DNA of 64,000 bases from Linnemannia schmuckeri (taxonomy: Eukaryota; Mortierellomycota; Mortierellomycetes; Mortierellales; Mortierellaceae): positions 2,248,951 through 2,312,950 of the forward strand of contig JANATG010000009.1 in NCBI GenBank assembly GCA_029449235.1, given 5' to 3'. How positions within the stretch are numbered: the first letter of the stretch is position 1; each line of letters starts with the position of its first letter. The notes beneath the pieces were generated by a model. The model had not been told where the DNA came from. It searched no databases and was given only the letters and a program-made list of their open reading frames with translations. Of the stretch, positions 1 through 11,814 are shown piece after piece. A program made the position numbers and the translations under genes.

Positions 1-1375
1 GGATCAGATTCATTTCTTCTCAAAGCGTTGCCGTAACTTCCAGCTATCACCGTCCTGCGACTCTGCATCTTCCAACACAGCTCTGTCGGCATGGAGCTAG
101 CGCATCTTGCAGACTTGCCCCCGCTTGCAAACTCTTCAGCTAGACTCGCCCTTTGCTTTTTATTTGCAAAAAAACTGGATCAACTCAAGCAGCAATGACA
201 GCCCCGAGACTGGATCGCCCACTCTTCCGCTGTGATCTCTTCACCTCGAGGACGCCTGCGTCTCCCAGAGTAGTCTCGAGTCCTTGCTTGAAGTCACACC
301 TCGCCTGAAGCAACTCCAGCCCCGCAACTTACGCCGACAGGATTCTGAAGAGGGGTACAACTGGAGTCGTCTCTACAAGTGCTTAATCTCGCTAGCTCTC
401 CCTCTCCAGTCAATTCACTTTTCTGTCTTTGTACAGCAAGCTGCCGAGGATGCCGAAGAAGACCGAGAAAAGGTTTTGGTGATCTGTCCTCAGACTACCG
501 AGTGGTACTTATGGGCTTCTGACTTGACCCCCATCCTCAAGCAGTGTCTCTAAAAGCTGCCCAGTGTTTTCACAACCCTCAACCTGGTCACGGACAGCAT
601 TAACCAATCTAACAAGGCCTTTGCTCTTCATCAGTATCTTTGAGAGGCCCCCCACCTCCTCCACCTCAAGGCTGGCCAGTCGTCCTGATAGAGAGAACGG
701 ATACTTTTGGTCGATGGATGAATTTGCCGAGACAAGGGCAGAATGCATGCCGTCAACCAAGCATCTGGATGTGCTGCAAGCTGCAGACTCTCCATATCGA
801 GGTCCACAACCTCGGATCACCCGCTCACCCAACGTCGCCCATCTGCGTTCGAGTCCTCTTTGGATTCATCTCCCGGGTCTGTCCCAACCTTCGCGGCCTA
901 GAACTCTGGGAACCAGAGAATATCTCTGGTTTCTGTCTAGAATTCGATGGTGGATTCTGTCTTTGGCTCGTTTACGCTTCTTAAAGCACCTACGCATTGG
1001 TCTGGCAAGAACTTGCAGGCTCTTAGGCCCCGATCTGAAGTAGATCACCAAATCTGGTTGCTCTCGAGTCAACAAGCTGGAGCGGAAGGATATTATGTAC
1101 AGCTGGCCTAGGTTGTTATTCAAGGAGGGTCAACGTGAGCAAGATCGGTTAGATCTTATTGCTAAAGGAGAAGCACCATGTTTTGTTGCCCCCAAAGAAT
1201 GGAGTCGGCGCTTGTTGAAGCCTTGAGGAATCTGGGGTTGTTGGTGGATGTCAAGCTGATGCAAGATCAGATGAACTCTGATGAAGGGTATGAGAGTTTC
1301 CCTCGGCTGCGGTCCTTGTCGATCTACAGCGATAGTCAGAAGCGTCTCTTGCCCGCGGAAGAATATTGAAGAGTG
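1..1375 (+). pseudogene. Decayed F-box/LRR-like gene, first of three tandem copies; runs off the left edge
   Basis: This stretch is a broken relative of the two intact genes that follow at 1994 and 4999. Homologous pieces occur in the same order but in different frames. The window opens in frame 1 with GSDSFLLKALP and then a stop at 34-36. Bases 284-553 carry LPLQSIHFSV and EKVLVICPQTTEW in frame 2. Bases 640-984 carry LQTLHIEVHNLGSPA in frame 1. Bases 1178-1369 carry LLVDVKLMQDQMNSDEGY in frame 2. Each piece has an obvious counterpart in the intact copies, including the near-invariant DQMNS and HNLGS motifs. At least three frame changes plus stops rule out a product from this copy. The F-box part would lie left of the window. 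It could in principle be a multi-exon gene, but the intact paralogs have no introns. Confidence 0.85.
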
Positions 1376-1993
1376 AATGCTGTCGCCTCGAACCAAGATC
1401 AGGACCAATTCGAGGTTGGCGTGGGCTTCTGAGTTGATATTGTCGTTACAATTAAGAAACAAAGCTTCGATCTGTTCATTTCAATTTCCTACGTGTGGAC
1501 GTGAACGGCTTGGTCAAAGAACAGTAAACATATAATTAATATTGCTGAACACCCATTGACATGCACTAGTCTGGTAAAACAGCCGACAGCCTTTTTGTGT
1601 GTGCGGGTTCGTGTATTTACTGCAAAGGACAAAAGAGTACAAACTGGGCTTTGTTGTAAAAGGGTTCACGGTCACACTTGATGGATGTATCCGTTTTGTC
1701 GACTTTGGCTTCCTGGCAATTTTAGTTCCCACAAAAGTCGACAGAGAGCACTTTCCTTCTGCTCCATCTGAGAGTCTATTACTCTTAGCGTATGTCACTG
1801 TGGTGAAGCAGAGAAGGAGATAGTGGGTTTGAGAAAAGTGTCCGTTGTTTTTGTTGCTGTATGTTATCTGCCGAAAACAAGTTCGTCTGGACGTTCGATC
1901 GACACTTTTCCTTTTTCTCACTATATCTTCGCCCCAGTCATCTTTTTACATCTTCTCATCGCCACCTTTTTTCTCTCTTTCTCTCCACCTACC
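1376..1993. other. Intergenic, upstream of the first intact F-box gene
   Basis: No coding signal beyond short chance frames. The last 100 bases before the start at 1994 are pyrimidine-rich (CTTTTTCTCAC, CTCTCTTTCTCTCC), as upstream of many genes in this window, and the start codon sits in a favourable ACC-ATG context. An open frame continues upstream of 1994 only from a GTG at 1823; I treat that part as leader. Confidence 0.5.
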
Positions 1994-4000
1994 ATGTTCC
2001 TCAAACAGGTGAAAAAGGCAACACAAACATGTCCAACCCCAAGGGCCCTCGAGATCCCTGAGATTCTCGATCGAATCTTCTTCTTCATCCAAGATGACTT
2101 TGTCCTCACTCACTCCATCATCCTCGTCTGCCGCCAATGGCTCTGGATGAACCAACACCGCCTTCGTCACGAACTCAGCTGGGCCGACGACACTAATAAC
2201 AAGTCCAGCAGCGACACGATCAGCATCAACAAGATCCTTGCCCGACTCCCAAGAGCAACCCATCTGGTCTGGTCTTCCACGGACGATGTGCTCATGGAGA
2301 AGCATACCCAAAGACTGATCCAAGCCCTCCAGGAAAACAACAACCACTACATCCAACGTCTTCGGCCCATTGCTGCAGATAACGTTGTCGTCGTTAACGA
2401 CGCCAACAACAGCAACAGCAAGAGCAACAGGCTCATTGCCCGCTGGAAGGACGGTCTCCTCAAGTCCAACAACAAGGCTCCTCTATTGAAAGGTGTCCTT
2501 CGCGAACTCAACCTTAGTGGCTCTGCTGCATTCTTCTTAAGAGTCCTCCCATACCTCGCATCCTTGACAACCCTCCAACTCCGTTTGCTCGGGCCCGCGA
2601 CAATCCAAATGCATATTGTCCTGAATACCTGTCCCCACCTTCTTTCCCTTCATCTCAATGCTTCCTCGATCATTTATCTTCCTGGACCTTGGACGCTCTT
2701 CATGGGAACCGTCCTCGGCGTCGAATCCATCAACCAGAACGGTGTCCTTCCCTTGCAGTCCCTCCTCTTAGAAAACGCAAGTTTCGCACAGACCAGTCTC
2801 GAAGACCTTTTGGTGTTCACGCCACGCCTTGCCAACTTACAACTCCGAAACTTGCATCCGGATACAACCTCAGCTGACAACAACTTCTACAGCTGGCCCA
2901 ACCTCTTCTGCCAATTGGCAACCCTCTCGCTCCCTCTCCATTCGATCCATTTCTCCATCTATAACCAAGCAGCCTCTGAAGTAGAAGAGCAAGAGAAGGT
3001 CTACATAGTTTGTCCTCGATCCTCGGAATGGGCCTTCAGATCCTTTGATCTGACCCCATCCCTCACCAGCTGTTTGAGCCAGTTACGCAATGCGGTCACC
3101 ACCCTGGAACTGGTAGACAGTGAGGGTCAAACCGCCAATAATTATGGCCTCGCTCTTCATCGATACCTCTGTGCATCTCCTCACCTGCTGCACCTCAAGG
3201 CTACCAACTCTGTCTGTCTGGTCGAACGAATGGATATCCACAGTCGTTGGACTCCCTCCGTCCGGGTCAACAACGGATCAGTCGTTCAAGACCTCCAGCC
3301 TGGCATCTGGGCTTGCAGAAACCTTCAAACCCTTCATATTCGTGTCCACAACCTTGGCAGTGCTGCTCTCCAGAGTCTGCCTATCCGGTCCCGCATTGTC
3401 TTTGGATATATTTCTACAGTCCTTCCCCAGCTGCGTGATTTGGAACTCTTTGAACTCGAGAACGATCCTGGTCTGTCGATCAGTCTCTTTGGTGGTCTCT
3501 GTTTGCTCGCTCGTCTCCGTCACCTTGAATCCCTCCGCCTCGGGACCGGAAAGACTCCACAAAAGGTCCGTGCAGGTGATGTACGCTGGATGATCCCCTC
3601 TGGTCAGAGTCGAGTCGGTCGAATGGAGAGAATAGAGGTTGTCGCTACTTGGGGTATTCTCTTGACTGCTGAACGTAACACCGAGAGGAGGCGACAGGAG
3701 GCTGTCTCCGAATATGCACCCGTGGACGTCTATCATCCTTACACCGAACCTAAGGTGGTCGAAGGACTGATCATGCTGGGCCTCCTCGCAGACGTCAAGG
3801 TCTTGGTTGATCAAATGAACTCCAAGGAAGGGTATCAGAGCTGGCCTAGGCTAAAGTACCTTTCAGTGTACCAGAAGCATCCGTCCCGAACGATGACTGG
3901 ATTGGAGAAGGGGTTCGAGAGGCTGATGAAGGAGAATACGATGGATGTTGACTCGAGGGTGTACGATGAGACTGGTCTCATTATGGGCGGCGGTGTATAG
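1994..4000 (+). CDS. F-box/leucine-rich-repeat-like protein, copy 2 (668 aa, intact)
   Basis: Single-exon gene, ATG at 1994 to TAG at 4000. Residues about 18-55 form a degenerate F-box: LEIPEILDRIFFFIQDD, then ILVCRQW, the usual fungal form with a closing CRQW. The rest is a run of leucine-rich segments (LRELNLSG, LTTLQLRLLG, LLSLHLNA, LQSLLLENA, LANLQLRNL, LQTLHIRVHNLG) like the LRR part of substrate-recognition subunits of SCF ubiquitin ligases. By family knowledge it would bind Skp1 through the F-box and a substrate through the repeats; the substrate is unknown. Two in-frame features argue for this start: Kozak context (ACCATGT) and alignment of the first 60 residues with the copy at 4999. 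It lies about 1 kb upstream of its closest relative, same strand. Family assignment is firm, function is inference. Confidence 0.85.
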   Translation: MFLKQVKKATQTCPTPRALEIPEILDRIFFFIQDDFVLTHSIILVCRQWLWMNQHRLRHELSWADDTNNKSSSDTISINKILARLPRATHLVWSSTDDVLMEKHTQRLIQALQENNNHYIQRLRPIAADNVVVVNDANNSNSKSNRLIARWKDGLLKSNNKAPLLKGVLRELNLSGSAAFFLRVLPYLASLTTLQLRLLGPATIQMHIVLNTCPHLLSLHLNASSIIYLPGPWTLFMGTVLGVESINQNGVLPLQSLLLENASFAQTSLEDLLVFTPRLANLQLRNLHPDTTSADNNFYSWPNLFCQLATLSLPLHSIHFSIYNQAASEVEEQEKVYIVCPRSSEWAFRSFDLTPSLTSCLSQLRNAVTTLELVDSEGQTANNYGLALHRYLCASPHLLHLKATNSVCLVERMDIHSRWTPSVRVNNGSVVQDLQPGIWACRNLQTLHIRVHNLGSAALQSLPIRSRIVFGYISTVLPQLRDLELFELENDPGLSISLFGGLCLLARLRHLESLRLGTGKTPQKVRAGDVRWMIPSGQSRVGRMERIEVVATWGILLTAERNTERRRQEAVSEYAPVDVYHPYTEPKVVEGLIMLGLLADVKVLVDQMNSKEGYQSWPRLKYLSVYQKHPSRTMTGLEKGFERLMKENTMDVDSRVYDETGLIMGGGV

Positions 4001-4998
4001 AATATTATTTTCTTTAGGAGACATACGTTGGATAGATGGTCTAATAGCGTTGCCTAATGAAGAGTGAAAATGGTTAGCATCTACGAAGCATACTAGAACA
4101 TGACGTTGTTTCCATCAAAGGGAAAGTGGGCTCTGTTCATGCATGGTCCTCGTCTATTTTGTTGCTGGGCTGGAGGGTACCAAATCTCCTTCCTTCGTTT
4201 TGTTGTTCTGATCTCCCTCCGTCGTTGTCTGTCTTGAATCTTACCGGGGATATGCTCATCTGGGCGCAACCAGCGGACAATTGTCTGGAATATTCTCCAG
4301 GCACCATCACTCGTCATTCAGGTACCATCGGTTAGCACCTCAGGAACAACACAGTCAAGTCGAGCACCAACAGTCAGTCATTATCAGTCTGATGCACATC
4401 GTAGCAAGATTGTCTGTCTACTGTACCCTCTCTCTTGTGCATAATCGTTTTTGTTTGTTGTTTCTTTTCCAACCTTCCATCCTTCTGTCCAAAATATGTC
4501 TTGTATTTGTTTACTCACACTCACCGTTGCAATTATAGGCCATTCGTCCAAATGCACTTGGTTCCCTTACGCTCTCTTTCCCTCTTGTCTCTCTCTTGTG
4601 TGTACCTTCCCCCCCCCCCTTGGTCCTCTATGCACGAATGAGATCGTCTTATTCTAGTGAAGAATGTTTCCTGGCCTTCTTTTTTGGATTTTCGGTACAA
4701 CTTTATTTTTTTTTTTTTTTTTTTTTTTTTTTTCAATCTCTTGACCTTTGATGTGAGCACACCTCTTCTCCCTCCTTTTTCGCACAGGGCTAGTAAGGTC
4801 AATATGGCAGGAGAGGGGGCCTCGTTCAAAAGTCAACAGCTGTTATCGTAGCAAGCACCAGGCCACATTTTTTCTCATCGCCACTAGTGTCAGTGTCTCC
4901 GTCCTCATGTATAAATTCCCAGGGTCGCGGCATTTTTTTTCCTCTTCCTTCCACTGGCCAACCATACCTCCTCTCCCTACAAATCCAAAATCTCAACC
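4001..4998. other. Intergenic region between the two intact F-box copies
   Basis: 998 bases, 3' region of copy 2 and promoter of copy 3. It contains a 28-base T run (4706-4733), a C run near 4609-4619 and general T richness. I see no RNA gene or protein-coding signal. Confidence 0.5.
4910..4916 (+). promoter_or_regulatory. TATA-like box of F-box copy 3
   Basis: TATAAAT lies 83 bases before the ATG at 4999, a plausible distance for a fungal core promoter. It is the only such match close to the start. No experimental support. Confidence 0.35.
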
Positions 4999-6948
4999 AT
5001 GGGGCTCAAATTCTTCAGTCTCGGCAAGAAAAAGACCGCTGCCACCCCTACTTCCCCCTCCATTATAACCACCACAAACAACAAGGCACCGGCCAAAAAC
5101 TCACCTAGAGCCCTCCAGATACCAGCAATCCTCAACCGGATTTTTTACCATCTCCAAGACGACTCCGAGACCCTGCACCAATCCGTCATCCTCGTCTGCC
5201 GCCAGTGGTACTATCTTAACCAGTCCCACATCCGTCGTGAGCTCGTCTGGATCGACGACGCCAAGAACAACTCCTCAAAGACCTTTGACAAGCTCGTCAC
5301 CAGACTGCCCCAGGCTAGCAAGCTCCAGTGGCACTCGAATGATCCTCAGCTGAAGAACAAATACACTCTCAGGCTCCTCCAGGCTCTTGAAGGAAACCGG
5401 GATCGCTACCAGCAGAGTCGCAACCCCACTGCTGCCCCTGTTGCGAGTAGTAAAAAGTCAAAGACCCCTCTGAAGAATGATGGACTTCTCCGCCACCTTG
5501 AATTGACATACTCGGGTCTCCTCTTCCTCAAGGCACTTCCTCTCCTCCAGTCCCTGACAAGTCTTCGACTCATGGTGGTCGGATCCGACACCGTCCGTCT
5601 GACCGCTGTCCTTTCCGCCTGCCCCAACCTGCTCTCCCTCCAGCTGGAATCAACCACAGGAGTTATCCAGCTCCCATCCCCTTGGATCTCTCCTTCTCCG
5701 TCTAATGCTCTTCTGCCCCTGAAATCTCTCATTCTCGAGAACGTCATCTTCTCCCAGCCCGAACTTGAGAACCTCCTCAGGTCCACCCCCCACCTCAAAG
5801 TTCTCCAACTCCGCAACCTTCGTGAGACGGCAAACGCCTCTGCGTCCTTGTACAGCTGGCACGGACTCGTCGCACAACTCCGCGCCCTTCAAATCTCTCT
5901 CCGCTCGGTCCATTTCTCCATCTATGGCCAACCCATGGAAGACGAACGTGAGAAGGTCCTTGTCATCGCGCCTCGCTCAAGCGAATGGGTTTTCAGATCC
6001 TTTGATCTCACACCCACCGTTTCGTACTACCTCCGCGAGATCCCCAACTTCGTCACCACCCTCGAGCTCATTGCCCCTGGTCGCCCAGACCCCGGACACG
6101 GTCTTGAGCTCCACTATTTCCTCTGTTCCTCCCCCCACCTCCTCCATCTCAAGGCCACCCAGTCTGTCTGCCTGATCGAAAGAATGGATATTCACCGCCG
6201 CTGGTCCCCCTCATCGCGCACAGGAATCAACGTCGACCGCACCGCAGGCATCTGGGCCTGCCGCAACTTGAAGACCCTCCACATTCGCGTCCACAATCTC
6301 GGCAGCCCTGCCATCCAAGATTCGCCCGTCCGTTCCCGAATCCTCTACGGCTACATCTCCCGTGTCCTCCCCGAGCTTCAAGATCTGTACCTTTATGAGC
6401 TCGAAAACGAGCCTGGTCTGTCACTCGATCTCTTTGGTGGCATGTGCTTCCTCGCCCGCCTCCAACGCCTCGAATCTTTCCGCCTGGGCACCGGCAAGAA
6501 CGACCAGGCTGTCCGGCCCGGTGACATCAGCTGGATGCTCGCATCGGGCAGAACCGCGCTCTCGAAATCCGAGCGTGGAGAGTGTGTCCTCACCTGGCAG
6601 CAACTCCTTATGAGCGACAGTGCTCAGGAGGCCAAACGTGTCGCGTCCTTGAATGGTCGTGACTACGTTGCCGAACTTTATGGCTCTTCTTTCGTCAAGA
6701 CCCACATCGAGCCTCAGCTGATCGCTTCTCTTTCCCAGCTGGGTCTCTTGCTGGATGTCAAGGTTTTGGCAGACCAGATGAACTCCAAGCAAGGATATGT
6801 CTGCTGGCCCAAGCTCAAATTCTTGACCGTGTATCAGCCTCTGACTTCGACGTATACCCTCGCAAAGGGATATACTCGTGTCGGCAAAGTCGCCGTCTCC
6901 GACCTTGACTCCAGAATCAACGACGACCTCGGCGCCATGATGAGATAA
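4999..6948 (+). CDS. F-box/leucine-rich-repeat-like protein, copy 3 (649 aa, intact)
   Basis: Single-exon gene with ATG in strong context (AACCATGGG). The F-box-like segment is at residues about 36-75 (LQIPAILNRIFYHLQDD, then VILVCRQWYYL), followed by LRR-like segments. Long blocks match copy 2 closely, for example CRNLKTLHIRVHNLGS and the block around LFGGMCFLARLQRLES, and the carboxyl end shares LLLDVKVLADQMNSKQGY. The amino end differs: a basic start (MGLKFFSLGKKK) and a Ser/Thr/Asn linker precede the F-box. Compared with copy 2, third codon positions are more C-rich. The predicted role is a substrate adaptor of an SCF-type ubiquitin ligase, by family only. The 3' end faces the 3' end of HID1 across 109 bases. 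Confidence 0.87.
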   Translation: MGLKFFSLGKKKTAATPTSPSIITTTNNKAPAKNSPRALQIPAILNRIFYHLQDDSETLHQSVILVCRQWYYLNQSHIRRELVWIDDAKNNSSKTFDKLVTRLPQASKLQWHSNDPQLKNKYTLRLLQALEGNRDRYQQSRNPTAAPVASSKKSKTPLKNDGLLRHLELTYSGLLFLKALPLLQSLTSLRLMVVGSDTVRLTAVLSACPNLLSLQLESTTGVIQLPSPWISPSPSNALLPLKSLILENVIFSQPELENLLRSTPHLKVLQLRNLRETANASASLYSWHGLVAQLRALQISLRSVHFSIYGQPMEDEREKVLVIAPRSSEWVFRSFDLTPTVSYYLREIPNFVTTLELIAPGRPDPGHGLELHYFLCSSPHLLHLKATQSVCLIERMDIHRRWSPSSRTGINVDRTAGIWACRNLKTLHIRVHNLGSPAIQDSPVRSRILYGYISRVLPELQDLYLYELENEPGLSLDLFGGMCFLARLQRLESFRLGTGKNDQAVRPGDISWMLASGRTALSKSERGECVLTWQQLLMSDSAQEAKRVASLNGRDYVAELYGSSFVKTHIEPQLIASLSQLGLLLDVKVLADQMNSKQGYVCWPKLKFLTVYQPLTSTYTLAKGYTRVGKVAVSDLDSRINDDLGAMMR

Positions 6949-7057
6949 TAACAATACTTAACTTACAACAATCAAATAATTACTCTACGAATTAAAGCCT
7001 TTGCTCTGAGTTTTCATATGTGACTAAAACGTCCTATTTTCTTTATTTCGCAGCCAG

Positions 7058-10000
7058 TTACGCATTTCGAAATGATTCGTCGTTCGAGATTGATCCAGAA
7101 AATGACTTTCGACTCGCAGATCCCGTAGAAGAAGCCGCAGGTCCTGTATTTACTGTCGGCGTTGACAATGACGACGACGACGACGACGGTCGACGGGTAG
7201 ACGACGAAGAACTGGACTGGCCAGATGCTCGCCTACCGCTTGCACCGCTCTTCGCCCCTGCTCCCGACGTAGCAGCCGCAAAAGAACGAGTGTCAGGCGA
7301 GCTTGTTCCAGATCCGACTGAGCTCGTTGCAAATGTCGATCCTGCCGCCCTGATCACTGCCGCTGCGGCTGTCGACATGTTCTCCGTCACCGCCATCATC
7401 GTCGTCGCATTCGTGCTGTTACTGCTGGTCACAGTTCTAATCGAGAACAATCGTACCCCAGTCTCATACCAAGCTCCCAACCCATGCCTGCCCAACCGTC
7501 CACATCCGCCTACATAAATCTGACTCCAGAGAAGACCCTCGAACCACCACACAAGCGCCAAATCATCATCGCCCTCGTTGTTACTATTGTTATTCCCGCC
7601 TCCTGTCCATGTAAACTTGCGGACGAGGATAGGCGGCCTACCAGCCTCCGGCAAGACTTGTTGCAACATTGGGATGATATTTGTTCGAATATACTCCAGT
7701 ACCTGCTGATCATTCATAGCTTGGATGGATTCGATTTCTGGGATGACGCATTGGAGCATAATCAATAGTGGCTCAAACCGAAGCGTCCCCATCCACTCCT
7801 GGACCTACATCATATATGAGACATATAAGAAGGCGTAAGCAGAATATTCAAAACTGAAATGTAATATGAAACACGCATATCAAAAAGTGCCATACCCATT
7901 CGTCAGTGGGAACGAATCCGTTTTGCCCAACATCGAAGGCCGTAGTAGGACGCTCATGTCTGTAGGACGAACTATGACTCGTCAAGGGTGGCCGCCGCGA
8001 AGTCGTGGTGGCGGTGGTTGCCGTCACTCCTGCTATCGCTCTTAACGAGCTAGATGACTGCTTCCCTTCGGTAACTTTCACATTTTGACGCTCAAGTTCA
8101 CAGCTCGAGTCCTCTCTCAGAGTAGTTGGTGACCTTGGTCGGTGGTGATAATGGTTTTTCTCGGGGAGTTTCCCTCGTGCCCGCTCTGACAAGGTATTGA
8201 TCAATCGATCTTTGGGGCTTTTCAACACCGTCGACGGGCCACCTTCATCTTCAACATCACCCTCATGTCCACCCCCATCGCTCGGGGGAGCCATGATAGA
8301 ATCTGAACTGTCAGGTCTGAAAAGTGGCGGCATCACCGGAGACAACGGCAGGGATAGCGTATTTGGGTCCGACAATACTGCTGCTGTCAGGGCTGGCGAG
8401 AATGTCGCCATCGAAGCCATAGAAACCGATCCAGAGGACGATGCGGGAATGCTCGACGTCGATGTGTCCTCGACGGTAGAGTTATCTCGTTTCAGCTGCT
8501 GAGGTCTTCGAGGTAGCTGTTGTGGAGGAGGCGTGGATTCCTCATGGCTGCTCTGGTGTGACTGCGATCCCCTGCTCTGTCGTTGGCGACCCTCCGCTGA
8601 CTTGCTCACGTGGCCCTCGGCGCTAGTGGTTAAGTGAGCAGCGCTAGAGTCGTCCTTTCGGTACCGTAGCTTGTGAATATCGTCCAGTCCACGCTGCAAA
8701 GTAAACCGCGCCATCGTCTGAATCTTGGGTTCGTACTGGATCAGCGCATACACTAAGTGTGCGTTATCTGATAGTCATGTTGATGCATCCAAACCAAAAA
8801 CAAGCTTCGTTAGTTTGTATATCTTGCCTGTTTCATATTTGTTCGTACGAGAACGGTGACGAATTGACCTACGAGGTGCTTGATAGTAGAGAATGCTCGT
8901 CACTGTATCCAGCAAGATACCCAAAAGTCTGTGGTTGGACTCTTCTGCGAGGAGAAACGACGGAGAAGCAAACGATGTCGTCAACTGCAAAAGACGACTT
9001 GATGCCAACGGCGAGATGTTTTGGATATAAGGTGAGACGTTCGAGAGCGTCGAAACCAAAGCCGGGTACAGCGATCGCAGTGTCCTCTTTGTTGTCGCAA
9101 TCAGATGTTGAATGGACTACGTGGATAAGAAAATTGAAAAATATGCATGTGAGTAGGCGCATGAGGTGTGTCCACGTGAAAATAAGCTGCACACCGACAA
9201 TGCAATAGTCGCAGCCGTGTTGTATGTAATTCACATACGCAAATAAGATAGTCGCCGTAGGTGCCATGGAAGTTGTGTATTCGCACATTTGCAGGTAAAG
9301 AAGCATGACCGTCGAATGGCCTGTTGAGAGTGTGGCCGAACGCTCTGTCCTTTGAGAGTGTCTGCAGCATACACGCGCACATCCTGACCAACCCTACATG
9401 TGCTAATTTGGTGGCACATAAGGAGGGGAAAAAGGGTCATTTAATGAGCATTTTAAGACCACATATATTGCTGAGAAAAATGATATACACCCCTTACTTG
9501 GGTCAAGCTTGTGTTCCAGTGAAAAGTAAAGAAGGATGACGACAAAATCTAGCACTCTGTTCGTTTCCAAAAGATAGACTCTAAACCGCTGTAATACGAT
9601 AGGAAATATTGCATAAGTATCAATGACCACATTTATCACAACAAAGGTCCAGGCGAGAACGTGCACCATTCGATCTGATATACCTTGTTGACCTCCAATG
9701 TCTTCCAGCAAAACATAAGCGTTTCGATGTGGCACTTCACTTGCTTGGTTGATCCTGGAAGATATGTGCTGCTCGCCTATGAATGTAAACCGCGGTCGCA
9801 AAATGACAGTTGGAATATGTTCGTTAAACAGGCCCACGTCAAAAACAGCTCGTGTACCAAAAACATTCAAGACCACTAGGGCGACTTGACGTACTGCCAT
9901 GGGGTTGCTCAGAATCCGATACATCCCGTCGGTAAGGAATAGGAAGTCTTGCTCCCGATGAAGTCGTGACAGGTAAAACCGAAACTGGTTCTTGTTGGCA

Positions 10001-11814
10001 CACTCCAGCGTTCGTTGAGCCTGTTGATCAGAAGAAGTTGTGTTTGGCACCAGGACGTTGGAAGGCGAGTCCGAGAAGGTCAAACCTTGGCTGTGACTGT
10101 CGCCTGCTCCGCTTTCAATCCTGATTCCAGCAGAAAAGCAACTCGGCGAGGTTGCCGGTCTCTCAATCACCTGATAGTCGAGCAGGACCACAATGACCTG
10201 CAAACACAACATGACGAGCAGCTCCCGTTGGTCATTAAACATGACGTGGTTGTAGGGCAACCCCCACCCAGAAGGGTTGTACTTGAGCGCTGAATTGACC
10301 AGACTGCAGAGGATCGCCAGCGTGATCTGACGGTCTGATCCTGTCACCACGGTATCGATCCAGCGATTCTCTGTGGTCGTGATGGCTGTTGGTGGGATGT
10401 ACATGGACCTCGAAAACAACACCAGTAAAAGTCGTAGGATTTCCGTCCGGTTGTCGTCTAGCTCTTTAGATGTCCCGATTGGTTTGGAGGATCCAATACC
10501 CGTTTCCCTATCGTGATTGAGCACACCGTCATATGAGTGCATTTCTCAATAGGGCAAGATGCCAGCGTTATAAGTCACGGAGCACAAGCTAGGGATGGTA
10601 GCATACCAGATGACATAGCTCACTCTGTTCTTTGACTCCAGGGCTGTGGGAAGTGTAAATCCTGAGGTAAAGAGTAGATCCAAAAGTGTCTTGATTAAGC
10701 GACGTCCCTGCATCGTTACTTCACAATCCTGCAAGTGGAAAGTAGAAAGCGAGTAGTCTTGTCAGCATATGAATACAGGGCGCTGATTTTCTCATAAAGC
10801 GCGTGACCGATGATTGAGCTACACCATACCTGGTCCTTTGGTGCGGATGAAGCTAGCTCCGAGTGTACAGAAATGGTGTTTGATGAGCGATTCTCGGTTC
10901 CTGAGGGTTGTGTTGACTCGTCAAGATGGCTGGCATTGGAACGCCTTCGATTCGACGCTCCTCTACTGCGTGGGGTCCAGAAGTAACGCTCCTCCCACAT
11001 CATCAGATCGTCTGACTCGAATACAAACGGGAAGAGCCTCGTCAGAACACGCACACAGTTCAATAACTGTCTGACAGGAGCCTCTGGTGTCAGGAACTGC
11101 GGCGAGTCGCATAATGAGAAAAGTCGACTCAGAATCTATTTGTTAAGTATTGTAGTCCTTATCAGCGATCCAAAAGTCAACCCTTTTTTTGAATACCTCA
11201 TATGAGGTAACCGTCCTTGTGGTGGTTGTGTGTCAATGAAAGGAACGAGAACTGACCTTTTCGATGAGGCATTCGAGATTTTCCCGGGCTTCGTCACGTA
11301 CACGCCTAATGTCCTGCGAGCCCACAAGTAAAAACACGTCGTCAGCCGACTCTGGGAGGTTCCAGAACTATGGATTTGAGTATGAGTAAAAAGTTCTCTG
11401 TGAATTTTTTTTTGTTCATTTTTTGTAAACGTTTGGCTCATTGTAATAAAGACGCACACGAAATGACGTTTGCGAAAAGAGTTGTACCTGTTCCCAATAC
11501 TCGTTCGCGTTGGACGGGATGTTCTACAAGAAAGAAAAGTTGGTTTACGCATATCAGATTGAAAGAGCGCACTAATGTACACATCAGCTGTCAGCTCAGG
11601 TATGGGCTGGATATGTGCATGCAACATTCTCCTTTCGCGTTGCTGCTTAAGTTGCTGCTTGAGTTGCTGCTTGTGTGTGTGTGAATATGCTCATAAAAAA
11701 GTCGAGTGCGTGCTTCAAAAGGTACGTGTATGAGCATAAACGATGCAGTACCCTTTCCTCGAAGAGTCGAAAGACGCCCTTTTTGAACGCCAGCTTTGAG
11801 TCGGCTGCGCCCAT
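7058..11814 (-). CDS. HID1: HID1-family protein (Golgi/secretory traffic), ten exons, 1224 aa
   Basis: Exons, high to low: 11814-11752, 11523-11488, 11367-11257, 11135-10830, 10728-10607, 10507-9498, 9402-9239, 9116-8873, 8767-7896, 7804-7058. All joins keep frame and use GT-AG. The product starts MGAADSKLAFKKGVFRLF, a HID1 signature (myristoylation-type Gly2). Further HID1 blocks are EYWEQ-FWNLPESADDVF (exons 2-3), LLNCVRVLTRLFPFVFE with WEERYFW (exon 4), NRVLDFVVILLYFSLEHK (exon 6), RAFGHTLNRPF (exon 7), NVSPYIQNISPLASSRLL (exon 8), LVYALIQYEP (exon 9) and AWYETGVRLFSIR near the end. HID1/Ftp105 proteins are peripheral Golgi factors needed for secretory cargo sorting. The protein is longer than animal HID1 because of a Ser/Thr-rich insert of about 200 residues in exon 9. 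A 42-base stretch in exon 6 (9589-9630) may be an eleventh intron. Confidence 0.9.

Noticed and set aside
1823..1993. Amino-terminal extension of F-box copy 2 starting at a GTG
   Set aside because: No ATG in this part, composition is leader-like, and the ATG at 1994 has good context and aligns with the paralog start.
7020..7517. Plus-strand open frame of 165 codons
   Set aside because: It is antisense to the last HID1 exon, whose family match (AWYETGVRLFSIR) is clear.
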